Source: Gonatopus flavifemur
Taxonomy: Eukaryota > Arthropoda > Insecta > Hymenoptera > Dryinidae
Assembly: GCA_018340375.1 (NCBI GenBank)
Contig: JAFFJZ010000013.1
Coordinates: 6,860,501-6,924,500, forward strand
Direction of reading: 5' to 3'
Length of the DNA stretch: 64,000 bases
A program made the position numbers and the translations under genes. The notes beneath the pieces were generated by a model. The model was not told the DNA's origin, searched no databases, and was given only the letters and a program-made list of their open reading frames with translations. This document shows, in pieces, positions 12,009 through 24,694 of this stretch (positions are counted from its first letter, which is position 1; the number at the start of each line of letters is the position of its first letter).

Positions 12009-12340
12009 TACACAGTAAAAAATTTTTCGTCAAATTCAACACACAAGCGAATGTTAACCATTTTTCTTCACACTCAACGTGTGTTGATTCCAGAGTGACA
12101 CTCACAAAGTGTTAATCTGAACTCGAATAACATTTTAATGTGTTGAAAATGAATCGATCGAACAGCATTTGATCAGTGTGTTCAATGAACACACAAAAGT
12201 GTTAAATATTCAACACTCGAATTTTAACACGTAGTTAAATATTCAACACTTGAATTTTGACACGTAGTTAAATATTCAACACTTGAATTTTGACACGTAC
12301 TTTTTTTTTACACAATGACGGAATTTCTTTTTACTGTGTA
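12009..12340. mobile_element. TA-flanked MITE in left arm of A
   Basis: Terminal repeats TACACAGTAAAAAA and TTTTTACTGTGTA give a TA target duplication if the element starts at CACAG (Tc1/mariner-like logic). The interior holds repeated GTGTTAA/TTAACAC words and three tandem copies of a 33-bp unit (TTAAATATTCAACACTTG core) around 12200-12300. Confidence 0.75.
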
Positions 12341-13520
12341 GACCGATCGATGCAGAATCTTCTGAGATGAGGAATTAATAGCACTTCAGAGGAACGTTTT
12401 TGAAGAAGTGTACTTGCAAATTCCATCAATTCCTGTGACGAATTGATGGAAAAAATTTCAGAAACTTGTGTCCATCGAATAAAGACCCATCGATTTGCAA
12501 TCTACTGAAATGAAAAATGAAATCACTTCGGAGGAATGTTTTTAAAAAAGTATACTTGCAAATTCCATCGAACCCTTTGACGAATTGATAGAAAAATTTC
12601 GAAACTTTGTCTCCGTGGAATATAGACCGATCGATTCTGGATCTCCCCACGGAGAGCAATGGATTCTAAGGAGTATGACAAATATCATGAAGGCTGGAAT
12701 ATTTCATAATATATTTTCGAGTATGAGGACAAGTATCTAGATTATAAGTGTTATGAGTACAAGTATCCATTTATGATGAAGGCGTTTGTTTTGGGTTACC
12801 GTCAACCAGTAATATATCAATATAATAACAGCAAGGAAAAAAAGTTAGTGCCTATTATAATATAAGATTATTACAATTACTATCTTCAGTTGCTTGAATT
12901 GAGAAAAGAATAATATGAAATCGGAAAAAAAGATATTCCTCAGGACATGAACCCGCCAAGATACCACACGAAGAATCCTTTTTCAAGAGCGAGAATAGAA
13001 CTCTTCAAGAATTCTTTTCGAACTAGCGAATTCATATAGAGCTCTGGAGTTGACAGTACCATCTACCCCAAAACAAACACCTTCATCATAAATGGATACT
13101 TGTACTTATAACACTTATGATCTAGATACTTGTCCTCATACTCGAAAATATATTATGAAATATTCCAACCTTCATGATATTTGTCATACTCCTTAGAATC
13201 CATTGCTCTGCGTGAGGGGATTCAGAATCGATCGGTCTATATTCCACGGAGACAAAGTTTCGAAATTTTTTTATCAATTCGTCAAAGGGTTTGATGGAAT
13301 TTGCAAGTATACTTTTTCAAAAACGTTCCTCCGAAGTGATTTGATTTTTCATCTCATTAGATTTCGAATCGATCGGTCTTTATTCGATGGACACAAATTT
13401 TTGAAACTTTTTCATCAATTCGTCACAGGAATTGATGGAATTTGCAAGTACACTCCTTCAAAAACGTTCCTCTGAAGTGCTATTCATTTCTCATTTCAGA
13501 AGATTCTGCATCGATCGGTC

Positions 13521-13786
13521 TACACAGTAAAAAGGAATTCCGTCATTGTGTAAGAAAGAAGTACGTGTCAAAATTCAAGTGTTGAATATTTAACACTTTT
13601 GTGTGTTCATTTAACACACTGATCAAATGCTGTTCGATCGATTCATTTTCAACACATTAAAATGTTATTCGAGTTCAAATTAACACTTTGTGAGTGTCAC
13701 TCTGGAATCAACACACGTTGAGTGTGAAGAAAAATGGTTAACATTCGCTTGTGTGTTGAATTTGACGAAAAATTTTTTACTGTGTA
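13521..13786. mobile_element. same MITE in right arm of A, inverted
   Basis: Reverse complement of 12009-12340 at the corresponding palindrome position, but with one copy of the 33-bp unit instead of three (266 against 332 bp). Confidence 0.75.
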
Positions 13787-13953
13787 TATCTCATGGACAC
13801 GAATATTTGGGAAATTTCCAATCGACTCGGACCTGTACTTGGTCGAATCCGCAAGTGCATTCCGAAAGATCAGGATTATTGATAACATGACGATGTAATG
13901 ACATAAAAAATAATAATCGGATGTGAAATTTAATTATTCACCAGAGAGATGAC

Positions 13954-14040
13954 AAAAAAAAAATGAAATGTCTCCACACAGAATCGAACCCGACAGTTCT
14001 TCCGCAAGAAACATGTCGTTTGCCGCTAGGCTATGGGGTC
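13954..14040 (-). ncRNA. tRNA-like Pol III unit, right arm of A
   Basis: Inverted copy of the left-arm unit. A box, B box and terminator are conserved, with one visible difference between A box and anticodon region (CAAACGAC against CAAAAGAC). Confidence 0.55.
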
Positions 14041-14554
14041 TTGTAATATTTCGATCCACATATCACGTCTATGAAGTAATGCAGCGAAGGAAAGAGACTG
14101 ATAATGCGTGAAATGATGAAATATCTATTTGAATGCTCAAATCTAATTATTCAGTCCATTGAAAATAATTTGCACTCAATCAATTGAATATTCAGTCTTA
14201 TTATTTTGATGTTGATCAACATCTGATAATCGATGTTGATTTGATTATCCTCATTACTGGAATATCATAGTGATCTCTGAAAATTAATTTATCAGGGAAA
14301 ATTATGGAATTCACCGCAGGACATTTATCATAGATCCCCAAACTATCTTAGAATTTTTCAACCATCGATTGATTGACAATTCTAATGAAATTCATTGAAA
14401 AATCATCAAGATTTAAAATAATGATTAGAAATACGCAACTATTCAAGAATTGGTTTTTTTTCTTTCCTTCCCTGAATAGTATTCCCATCTTGTCTGGGAA
14501 AATTGGGAAGCTAATACCGAATTGTCCGAAATTCCCCACGAGTTTTGAACGGAA

Positions 14555-16688
14555 TTGGACCCATCAGGCATCTCTGAACTCTCCCTAGAGGAAATTATGA
14601 GCCGACTTCGCGGTCTTGGGCTTTCCACGGAGGGAGAAGAGAGAGAATTGCGTGAGCGGCTACAAGCTCATCTGACCCCTATGAGCGACCCCCCAGTCAC
14701 TTCTCAATCCACCCTTTTGAGTACCCTACCCGGAATCTCGGGACTCTTTGAAGACCCCAAGAACCCCCTCGATAATCGACCCCCATCGCGTGGTTCGTCG
14801 TACGCAGAAGACCCCAATGACCATCCGTGGATCGACGCACTCGCCCCGGGAAAATTAGTAGCCCTCCTAGTGGGCCATTCCCTAAACTGCGCGGGAACGG
14901 TAGACCAGAAGCGAGATCGGGCCCATCGTGATTACCGACGGGCACAAGGGGACAGAACCATTCGTTGGACCATGGATGATTTGTCCCTGGAATCCAGGCC
15001 CTCTGAGCCCGAATCTTTCTCGAGTCTCGCACCCCCCGAATCCGTTCGAAACACATCCGGAAATACTAACTCTCCTTTTGAGCTCTCATCAGGGCGCACC
15101 TACGAGTCCACCCATATCAAATCAGCCCCCAACTCCCAACATATTCCCACGTCCCATGCCGGATCGTCCACCACATTTACTACGACGACAACCACTGTCA
15201 ACGTCGACACCCGCGCCCCCATAACTGCCCCGACCATTCCTGGGCCCCAGAGGCGGATTATTCCCGCCAATATTAGTGACTTTGGGTCGACTGTCGTGCA
15301 AGACCCACCTCTGGTCACCCATCCCCAATATTTTTCGACCATCCTCCTCAATCACACGGAAAATTGCAGTGATTTCCCCCAGTTTGCCCCAAGAAACCAC
15401 CGAATATGGCCCAGGAGGACAATCTTCGACGCAAATCACGCCAACAACCTACATCTCTCAACCGATGGCCACAAGAGTGAGTCATAATGCCCCGACAATC
15501 CCCACGACTGCCCCTACTCATGGGCTTCATAGCATTCCCGGCCCTCAATTGACCCAACCCTATGGGTGCTTCAATAATCCCAGCAGTTCGGTACCCGTGA
15601 CCCAGCACTTATACTCCCATGCCCCGACCCCAGGGACGGTAGCGTCGATCCCTACTCAGCCCTCGTATTTCCAACCGCCAGCCAACTTTTCCCCGATACC
15701 GACGTCCCAAGCCCCGAACAACCTACACGTCACCCCCCATTGGCAACAACTAGCCCATTTGCTACCCCCGGTCACCTCCCAGTATGCCCTGACCCAGCCC
15801 CCCTATTCCTTGCTCCCACACTACCAAGCTACCAGTATCAACACATGGCCCAGTACCCAACCCCCATCCCATATGACCCCATATGTCCCGGCCGGAGCCC
15901 ATCGCAGCAACCTGGCTGCTATTGCCCTGGATTGGCGTCTGCCCTTCTCGGGACTAGACGGCGATCCTGAGGAATTCCTCTTGAGATTGAATGAATGCCG
16001 GGCCATGACCAACTTGTCGGATTTGGAAGTCCTCAACTTGATGCCCACCGTTCTAAAGGATATTGCCCTACAGTGGTTCCGGATCAAGAGAACGTCCTCC
16101 ACTTCCCTAGATTCCTTTTATAGTTCCTTCCGGTATAGATGTGGTTCCGCGGATTACGAAGGGAAATTGCGCCTACAGGTGCTCATCCGATTTCAAGGGC
16201 CGGATGAACCACCCGCAAATTACATCAATTGTGTACAGCTTTTATGGTCGAGCATGCGCAGACCTTATCCTCTGGAAGAACAGCTTTCTGTGGCACTAGA
16301 TCACATGCGCCCGGAGTATCGCTGCCAGATGATAAGGGCATCATTTAATACATACGAGCAAATGGAAATGCGGGCCCTTGAGGTCGAGCGATCACTCAGG
16401 CCCCAGGGAATCCCTATACAACTCCCAACATCCCAACTAGCACTCCCGGAATTGGCTTATAAGCCAAAGAAGACCCCACCGAAAAATTCCCAATCCCTAG
16501 CCTCCCTAGAGATTTCCCCTGCCACACCAGCGTCCCAAGGAACCCCAAATCCCCCTAAACGGAAGGACCCCAAGAAAAAACAAACACCCAACCCACCACC
16601 TCCCGAGACTCATACACCACAACCTACCTATGCAGCAAAAGCTGCCCTACCGGCCTCTCCGTCACCCAATCCCCGACGATTTGCCTAA
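14555..16688 (+). pseudogene. Gypsy gag, frameshifted
   Basis: Two overlapping frames (14555-15487 and 15276-16688) carry the N- and C-terminal parts, so a frameshift lies near 15280-15480. The N terminus has no ATG and holds a SAP-like helix-extended-helix motif (LSLEEIMSRLRGLGLS, then ELRERL). A long Pro/Ser/Thr-rich linker follows. The core, about codons 210-370 of the second frame, has the retrotransposon-gag pattern: LDWRLPFSGLDGDPEEFLLR, ALQWFR and VLIRFQGPDE. The frame stops at 16686, then continues to a CX2CX4HX4C zinc knuckle at about 16854-16895 (GRGHFSKQC) that contains an in-frame TGA. Gag would package the element RNA; this copy cannot make intact protein. Confidence 0.85.
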
Positions 16689-17185
16689 GCCAATCAGACC
16701 CCACCATCGCCCTCATCTGCCAAACCCCAACCCTTGATGACTATTCCCGTGCCCCTGGGGTATGTACCCCATAGTTCCCCTAGAAACTCCCCACACAATT
16801 CCCCACGACCCACCCGGAGGGTTCCGGACTCAACCCTGAACGCATCAATAGAATGTTGACGCTGCGGGGGGCGCGGACATTTCTCAAAACAATGTCCCAC
16901 CCCTCGTGGCTTCAATTACTCTCCCAAAAGGAAGGACGAGGGAAACTGAACAGAGGAACGGTGAGTAGGGTCCACCCAACCTCTGGTAGCACGCCCTCGT
17001 CGACCCTAAAACACCACCCTACCCCCGGACATAGGGTACTCGCCCACCAACCACAACAGAGTACAGAAATGGAAAATACACCCTAAACCTCTACACTTTC
17101 GGGATCCCACTGGGATGAAAACCCACCCCTACCCCAACGAGAGCTATACCGGACCACCCTAGATGAGACTCCTAGGGAATTACCA

Positions 17186-18292
17186 TTGGTTCCACCCCCT
17201 ACCCCAAACCCCTTGGATTCCTTCGATTTATTCTCCGAAACCACCCCTGACCCGAATAATTCCGAAGCGGTTGTGCTTCGAAAACACCTACCCTTCCACC
17301 CGACCCCGGACGTTCGGAACTTCGTAGAAAACACCCTCCTCAATGACCGGATGTCCAAACTACCCCAAAAACCGAAACCAATCGAGGGAAATAACCCTTC
17401 TCGGAATCCCCCAGGAGTCCCTGCACACCCACCAATAGAGAATAACCCGGAGAGATCGATTCACAGATCCTTATATGAAGACGGATATCCTTATGAAGAA
17501 TCTATCTCTCCGGAGGAACCCACCCCCTCCTTGACCCTACCCCCCAGAGAAATCGGCCCCTACCGGGAAAAGCGATGTACCAAAACCGCAGAATACCCTG
17601 GACACACCCTTCCGAGCGACTTAGTCGCGAATGCACCCCCCAGAATACACCCGTGGTTAGGAACCGATAATTCCCCAGATCCGGGAAGAACACCCGAACT
17701 AAGCAACCTGTTCCCGCCATCCCAGTCTCAGCCCGAACACAACCCTCCGAACACAACTCAGGAAACCCCACGAAGGGAACCCAATAGCCACCACCCGAAT
17801 GACCCGAGCCCTCTAGCCCGAATATACTTGACCATCAGGATCGGCCCCTACGATATTCCTGCCCTCATGGATACAGGCGCATCATGTACCTTTTTTGGTC
17901 CTCCTGGACGTGACTCACTGCGGGTTCTCAAAATCCCTGTCAAAAGAGCCTCCTATGGTGCCGTGAAGGTCGCCAATGGGAAAATTGAGCCCATTTCGGA
18001 GGAGGCCCAGGTACCAATAGAAATTCTGAACGTCAAAAAGACCTTGACTTGTCGGGTGGTACCGGGCCTAGATATTGATTTCATCCTTGGGTTGGATCCC
18101 TTTTACGAATTCGGTTTGGTTCTGGATGGGTTCAATGGCCGTTGGCGTATCGGAGGACAGGGAGAGAACTGGCAGTACTTCACTTCAAGCCCCGAGACCC
18201 CAATCCCGCCACCCACCCTCCATGATTTACTACCCTTAAACTCCTCCCAACAAACCCGTTTAGAGAATTTTGTCAAGCAGGAAGTCCCTTAA
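17186..18292 (+). pseudogene. Gypsy protease region
   Basis: A long Pro-rich lead is followed by the retropepsin active-site motif LMDTGASCTF (about 17865-17895) and the distal DFILGLD motif, with flap-region residues between. It overlaps the reverse transcriptase frame by about 20 bases, with a frame change. The aspartic protease would cleave Gag-Pol. It is internally open, but flanking frames are broken. Confidence 0.85.
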
Positions 18293-19333
18293 CCGTTCCA
18301 CTGGTGCTATCTTGTTGACTTCCCACCACATTGATGTCCAGGGACATCTAGGCAAGAAGCGCAGATACTACCCGGTCAGTCCAAAGGTCAGAGAAGAAAT
18401 GTACGAGGAAGTGGATAGAATGCTGGCCGAAGGAATAGTCGAACCTTCTTCGAGCGATTGGTCAAGTCCGATCGTAATGGTGAAGAAAAGGAAAGTAGAA
18501 CCCCAAGACGAGGAACTACAACGCATGATCGCTCGGGAAGGGGAGACCAAACCCAAAAGCGAGTACAGGTTCTGCGTGGATTACCGTGAAGTCAACAAGG
18601 TAACCAAAAAGGACGCCTATCCCCTTCCCTACATGAGTAGTATTCTGGACAAATTACGTTCGGCCCGGTACATCTCCACAATCGATCTTAGTCAAGCCTA
18701 TCACCAGATTCCCATGGACCCTCGCTCGAAAGAATTCACGGCTCTTACGGTCCCTGGTCGTGGTTTATTTCAATTCACCCGTATGCCCTATGGCTTGACT
18801 AATGCCCCTGCCACCTTCCAACGACTCATGGACAAACTAATTGGTCCCTCCCTAGAGCCCCACACATTTGCGTATTTGGACGATATCATTATCGTCACGG
18901 AAACATTTGAGGACCATCTCATCTGGCTAAAGAAAGTATTAGACAGGATAAGAGAAGCCGGGTTGGCCATCAATCCGGAAAAATGCGAATGATGCAAGTC
19001 GGAGGTGAGGTACCCCGGCTTTCTGGTCAACCAAAATGGTCTTCAAATGGATCCTAGTAAAATCGAGCCCGTACTGAACCACCCTCCACCCACCAATCTA
19101 AAAAGACTTCAGAGATTCCTCGGTATGGCGTCGTGGTACCGACGTTTTATCGAACATTTTGCCACGATCGCCGCCCCGCTCCATAAATTAACCAAGAAAG
19201 GTTCAGCGTGGAAGGGGGAAAACGCGGAACAAGAGGCCTCTGAATCTCTGAAGAAGTCCATAGCCTCAGCCCCTATCCTGGTTTGCCCCGATTTTTCTCA
19301 GCCCTTCGCCCTCCAAACAGATTCCAGTCTTTA
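18270..19333 (+). pseudogene. Gypsy reverse transcriptase and truncated RNase H
   Basis: RT motifs are clear: DWSSPIVMVKKR, RFCVDYREVN, TIDLSQAYHQIP, FQFTRMPYGLTNAPATFQR and the catalytic FAYLDDIIIV. An in-frame TGA at 18990-18992 interrupts the frame, which resumes unchanged through FLGMASWYRRFI. It reaches the RNase H start (FALQTDSS) and stops at 19333. The missing RNase H and integrase make this copy non-autonomous. Confidence 0.9.
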
Positions 19334-19741
19334 GAGGGGGAGGAGATCCCGATCCCTGACGCCCCTTGAAGGACCTTGATTCCCCGCCCTTCGCTCCCGA
19401 GTAACCCCTCGGCCCTGCCCCAAGCCCTCCTATGCCTGCCACCGTCCTGCCCCGCCACTAGCAGTTCCCAGTGACCCCAGGAGAGAACTGCAGTGGAACT
19501 CAGTAAGAAACTGCTTGTGCTGAATTCGGAGAAGGCTTTTTTTTCATTTTTTTTGTAGCTCTAAGTACACTTTGGTATACGGGGTTATAATTGCAAAATC
19601 GGATGGGGGGGAGACGTGTTTCCGAGGAGGTTAAGCGAAGCGACAGAGAGAAATGTTTGTTGAATACGTGACGTAGATGGCCCGAACGAACCGTGCTGGC
19701 ACTTGGATATCGGCATCTCAAGTGCTTAGAGCGGGGGGAGT
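19334..19741 (+). other. Gypsy 3' internal remnant and polypurine tract
   Basis: No integrase motif is readable. The segment ends with a purine run (AGAGCGGGGGGAG, 19728-19740) directly before the LTR, as expected for plus-strand priming. Confidence 0.6.
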
Positions 19742-21228
19742 TGTGATGTGACAGATCATCACAAAGAGAGTCGCGGGATGGCACCGCGCACGATCCCTAT
19801 CGATCGTAATCGTAAACATGCATAACGAGTTAGTTCACTCGTAAGAACACAGCTGTCGCTCGCTTACACGAGAATCGGGAGCACATCTCCTCTCCCTCGC
19901 TATTCCTGTCCTCCCCTAATCCCTGTCCTCCTTCTATCTGTTGAGGTTTCCCGTCCCCAAGGAGGCAGCGCCACCTATACCACGGATGCTCGGTAGGATT
20001 GGTTCAACGTCAGGAGGCGATATCAGCGCCATCTCGGCCGTTCCAAAATCGACAACCCCCAGGAGACTGGAAATCCCTCGCGGACAACACCATCTCTTCC
20101 CAACCCTGGACTAGAGAGAGAGAGAGAGAGAGAGAGCAAGATGAGTCGTCCCCGAGGAGGCCACCCCGTTCCTAGGTTGGCGGAACAACGGCAGAGAGCA
20201 ACCCGACCACGCTGTACCCCTTCTCCCGGCCCCACCTAAGGAGAGAAAAGGACATAAACACCCGCACCCAGAAGATCTCCAAAAGGCACATGCGCACACT
20301 CACCCAACGAGTAGTAAGAAGCCACCACCACCCGAGCGCGCAAGTCGAGCTCGAGAGTGCGCTCCAACGGAAAGTCCCCGACGGGGTTTCGTATATGATC
20401 TTGTGAACTCACCCGTCGGTGGAGAAGAAGGAAGCGGCCATGTTGCCTGTCACTTCTTGTGCAACTGAGCCACGGCGACGTTCCAGGATCTTCGCGCGCT
20501 GTCGAATTTTGATACGGTGAGTGTGTCATGCCATCGGGGTCCAAATTTGGTTGGAATTTTCTCCCTCGTCCTGTCGAGGAAATCAACCGGTGTCAAGTGC
20601 CCGTGCGGTGTTCCCTTCGCGGGATTTTGTGTGGTAACAGCTGTGTTGTTCACGTGGCCTCCTCCACGTGTCCCTCCTTTCTCACATCTTTCCTTCCTGG
20701 CCCCTCGTATTTCGACATCGAGCCACCCCCTTCGCCCGTGTTTGTCCTCCCTCGATTAAATTGTATGGTCGCGGTTGCCCTCTAGTTCCCTTTATTATGA
20801 TTAATGTAAACGGCATAGTCCGTGTATACATGTTCCCTCGCGGCCGCGCCCTCCGTACTCTTTTCTCAGTCCCTGTGTCCCCCAAAGTAAATTGATGACC
20901 AAGAGAGTTGTTTGTATTTTTTTTAAGCGCGACGAAGTCGCTGGTTGTGTATAATTTTGACAGATTGTAAAAATATATATACGTGCTCTGGCACGTGGTT
21001 TACCCCATTTGGAGTTTGGTTATTTTAGTGAATTAGAATCAACCCACCCCCTCTCCCTGAGCTTATTCCTTTTCCCTTGACCCCTCAACATTGCCGTGAA
21101 CAAGTGACTTGTTTGTCCTCGATATTTTTCAGGTCCCGCTGTGATATATAAATATTCACGACAGGAGTCGTGAAGGCGCTCAAGGATCCAAGCGCCTTTG
21201 TGCATGGTTTCAAGCAATAACCATCACA
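19742..21228 (+). repeat. Gypsy 3' LTR (1487 bp)
   Basis: It starts TGTGATG immediately after the polypurine tract and ends CATCACA, a 7-bp perfect inverted terminus of the TG...CA type. A (GA)n tract lies at about 20113-20135. The expected 5-bp target duplication (GCGGA after the LTR) cannot be tested because the 5' end is lost. Confidence 0.7.
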
Positions 21229-22179
21229 GCGGACAATGTTTTTCTTATATTTTATGAGTAATTGATCGTTTTGATGCGTATTTGATCGCAAATGTTCATA
21301 ATTCCAACCATATTTATTCCTATTTGTTATAGATTGCGAGGAAAAAACGCCCAGTAAACGGACAAAATTTTTATGGAAACTTTTCTTAGGATATAGTATA
21401 CGTATTATGTACATATCGTCCTCCAAATGACAGGAGATCGTAACACGGGAATCGAATTCTGTTAAATAAATATTTTATGAATTGATATTATTCATCATTC
21501 TCTATATTTGAACTTTTAATATCATACGATGTGTCATCAAGCAACGAAATAATCGAATGATATTGCGTGTAATGAAAAAGCTTGTGACATGCATTTTTGT
21601 CTAGAATGTAGAGTATTTTGAATGATTTTTTTCTCTAAAAACAGATGTTTTTTGAAATTATAATCATTATTCAGATATTCCTGTTTGAATGCATTTCTGA
21701 ATGTTTTTTTGTTTCATCGGATACTTTTCAAGAATAGCAAATTGAATAATACTTTGATCGAACTGGAATTGTCTGGTATATTTATCGATAATCCATGTCG
21801 TAATTACACCTCAATAATACCGTTACCGAAATTGAACTTGATTCGTACGAAAAATATAAGAAAATTTGATATGTTTTTTTAATGATTGGGTATAGGGAAT
21901 TTGTACCCAATTCATACCGAATTCGTGCTGGATCAATACTAAATGATTGAAAATCTTTCGGTAACCATACTTCATGGGTATAAAAATTCCACAAGCATAC
22001 GGTATGTTGTTAGTTCACTCTTAACGCCATTCTATATTTTACTAAATTATCACTACATTCATACTGATTGCATGCTATACCAAAATTATCCAACAAAATT
22101 GCAATAGTTTGAAATTATAATACATACTGAAGAGGCAAAGGATTCGACAAATAACTGTTTAAGGTATGAAATTTTCAGG
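21229..22179. other. AT-rich unassigned DNA
   Basis: No supported coding region, RNA gene or terminal repeat was seen. Confidence 0.5.
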
Positions 22180-22443
22180 TACTCTCTAAATCTGGGAGAG
22201 TGAAAAATCACGCGTTTCACTCCACTAAGTCTCAGAAGTGAGCCGATCCGCTTCGAGTGGGATTTTCACTCGTTTCAAGTGGACTCGCACCCTTTTAGAG
22301 TGAAAACTTCACTCTAGAATTTGAGTGGATGTAAGTTTCTAACCTCAAACCTTACACTATTACTCTAAAAGAGTGGAAATTTCGACAGGCTCACTTCTGG
22401 CTGGCTAAAGAGTGAGATCTCACTCCAAAAATTTTAGAGAGTA
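22180..22443. mobile_element. TA-flanked MITE with CTCTCTAAA termini
   Basis: 264 bp including TA at both ends, with CTCTCTAAA on the left and TTTAGAGAG on the right. The interior is rich in GAGTGA/TCACTC words (potential transposase-binding repeats). Confidence 0.75.
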
Positions 22444-23223
22444 GGATATAGGAAAAAGTATTGCTTATGAATGAAACAACTTATTGTGCACATTATCTTC
22501 CTCGAGAAATACATTTTTGTCATAATGTGAGAATTAATACAGTACTGTCCGTGGTTATCAGGGAGTCAAGAAAACTAGGGACCGTGACTCCAGAAGCGCA
22601 ATCCGCAAATCAAAATGAATCACCGTTGAATAATCAACCCTCTATCTCTCATAGCAGCTCTCCGAGCACTTCAATGGATATTGATTCTTCACCTTCACTA
22701 ATAATTATGGTGAGCAAACCTGAGGAAAGCGAATGTATTTCTCTCTATATCCGATTCAGTGAGAAATACTGACAATCAGTAGGAGAATTAGCACGGATTC
22801 ACCGATGAAATTCACCGATTCTCGGTATTTTCTCCACTGATTTGGATTCACAGAGTATACGTCATGTATTCACAGAGTACAGTCGATTCAATACCAACCC
22901 TTGATAAACATTTTCCTTTGTATTTCTTTGAATTACTCTGACCTAGAGTTCCTGCTCGAGAAATTATATGTAATTTTTTTTCAAGAATTTCTCGAAATAA
23001 CTTTCATTCTCTCACTCCTCATTTCTCGAGAAATTCTTGAAAAATCCTTGAGAAACACGGAGTCGGAAAATCAAAGTTATCTCGAGAAATTCTTGGAAAA
23101 ACTGAACCTCTTTGAATATATTTTCTTGCTTTCAATAATTGCTGAATTCCGCGATTTTCTGTGAATAATTTTGAACAAGCTTTAAAACTTTCAAGAACTC
23201 TAAAATGGATAGAAAAGTGTTTC

Positions 23224-23628
23224 AAGTTCCCGTACTCCACAACCACCGATCCTCCCCCTAGGACTTCGGTGGACTGGAGGTGGAGAATTGGTGGAGAAAT
23301 AGGAGCCGTGGAAACAAGGGAGAAATAAAGGGACAGTCTCCGTTGAAGCAACGGAGATGCGACGGAGAAATATCAACCTCCTGTATTTTCCATAAAATTC
23401 ATATTGGTGGTGTGATATATTCAGATTTTGTTATATAAGCCCACCGTAATGAATTTCATTGGAAATACAGAGGGCGGACATTTCTCCGTCGCCTCTCCGT
23501 TGCCTCAACGGAGACTCTTCCTCATTTCTTCTTCATTTCCACGGCTTCCATTTCTCCACCAATTCTCCACCTCCAGTCCAGCGAAGTCCTAAGTGCAGGA
23601 TCGGTGGTTGTGCTGTACGGGTTATTCA
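23224..23628. mobile_element. palindromic MITE (about 400 bp)
   Basis: The left arm 23224-23408 and right arm 23441-23628 are imperfect reverse complements. They share CACAACCACCGATCCT, GGACTGGAGGTGGAGAATTG and ACGGAGAAAT blocks, around a roughly 30-bp centre. It lies in the first intron of the Tnp2-like gene. Confidence 0.8.
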
Positions 23629-23827
23629 CGGGAATTCTAAATTTTTTATAGAATTCCATTAATTCCCAGGGACAGCATTGAGAAATGTGGTAGAATTCAG
23701 CAAAAGAACAAATCTGATGAGTTAGAGAAGTTCAAGAAATTTTTTTTCATTCGGGATAAGAGTGCCTTATTGCAGAAACATCTTGGTACTATAATGCAAA
23801 TATTCTTCCGCAACCATTGTAGAATTA

Positions 23828-23930
23828 CAGTAGACTCTCGATTTAAGCACCATCTTTGTCTTTCTCTCACATGAGATTGCATCCCAAGTAGAATAAGGAC
23901 ACGGATGGTGCTTAAATCGAGAGTCTACTG
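23828..23930. mobile_element. pogo/Tigger-type MITE
   Basis: 103 bp, with 26-bp near-perfect inverted termini beginning CAGTAGACTCTCGATTTAAG and TA at both flanks (23826-23827 and 23931-23932). The CAGT...CTCGAT terminus is typical of pogo-type elements. Confidence 0.85.
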
Positions 23931-24694
23931 TATGTTGATATTATTTCCACATTTCTCATTCCTCTATCTGGATGTATGTGATTGAATATGAATTATTATC
24001 TACAATCATGTAATTTTTCACAATTTTCGACATGTATAATCATGAATCATAATGATTTCTCTTTGTAGACTATGCAATATCTCCCCCCGAAACGTATTTC
24101 GGAAGAAGGTGAGGATGATGAATTCTTCTGTGAGGCATTTGATTCAAGCGACGATAGATTTAGCGATTCTTCGACACAAACTGATAACACAATGAATAGT
24201 GAAGAAAGTTGCGATGAAGTTGAAAATGAATTCAATACCGTAGAGAAGGTTTGTTGGCATTTCCAAATAACTTAGTGTATCCGTTAAAATTTAATACCAA
24301 GCTATTGATGGAACTCATAGAATATGGTACAAAAAATATTGTTCATTGAATTGTGCATAGGTTTTGCCACATAAGTGATTGATATTATTCAAAATATATT
24401 CTTCTATGAAAGATTATCGTCATACGAAGAAGAATTTAGGATATCATATTATCATTCGCTGGTTTCTTATGCACAGAATTTTGAGTTCTGAAATTGAAGA
24501 ATATGAACAACGCCTGAACGACTTTATCTCAACTCGCATGAGCTCGCGTATTTTTATTCAACTGAGAAAAAACCCTTTTATTCTATCCTAAACTTGAATT
24601 ACCAATACTTTGAGTTGAGATAGAGTGAAGGAAGCGTTTTATAGTTGGAACGAAATACGTATGCTTACACATATGGAGATAAAGTCATTCGGCA

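Larger units (their letters stand above)
11352..14443. mobile_element. palindromic element A (foldback-like, 1.4 kb arms)
   Basis: The left arm 11352-12795 (1444 bp) is the reverse complement of the right arm 13067-14443 (1377 bp). They are separated by a 271-bp spacer (12796-13066) with nothing recognisable. Terminal bases are AATAGTTGCGTATTTCT and its complement. The 67-bp length difference is explained by two extra copies of a 33-bp repeat in the left arm. Both arms carry a tRNA-like unit, a TA-flanked MITE and a degenerate repeat of about 130 bp containing CTTGCAAATTCCATC and GACCGATCGAT. No transposase gene is present, and the small ORFs in the arms are duplicated by the palindrome and look spurious. 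A Gypsy element abuts the right end. Confidence 0.9.
14444..21228 (+). mobile_element. Ty3/Gypsy LTR retrotransposon, 5'-truncated and broken
   Basis: Gag, protease, reverse transcriptase and the start of RNase H occur in order on the plus strand, followed by a purine tract and one LTR. No 5' LTR or primer-binding site is present between palindrome A and gag, so the 5' end is missing. RNase H breaks off near 19333 and no integrase was found. GC content is much higher than the surroundings, as in young or GC-biased elements. Confidence 0.9.

Noticed and set aside
11905..12105. 66- and 63-codon ORFs repeated identically in both arms of A
   Set aside because: They lie across the MITE end, have no protein-like features and are identical only because the arms are.
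20023..20785. Several 60-116 codon ORFs inside the Gypsy LTR
   Set aside because: GC-rich LTR sequence open in many frames; no domain or codon bias.
22950..23100. Heat-shock-element-like array (repeated TTCTCGAGAAATTCTTG)
   Set aside because: Spacing of the TTC/GAA units is irregular and there is no adjacent promoter; more likely a short degenerate repeat.
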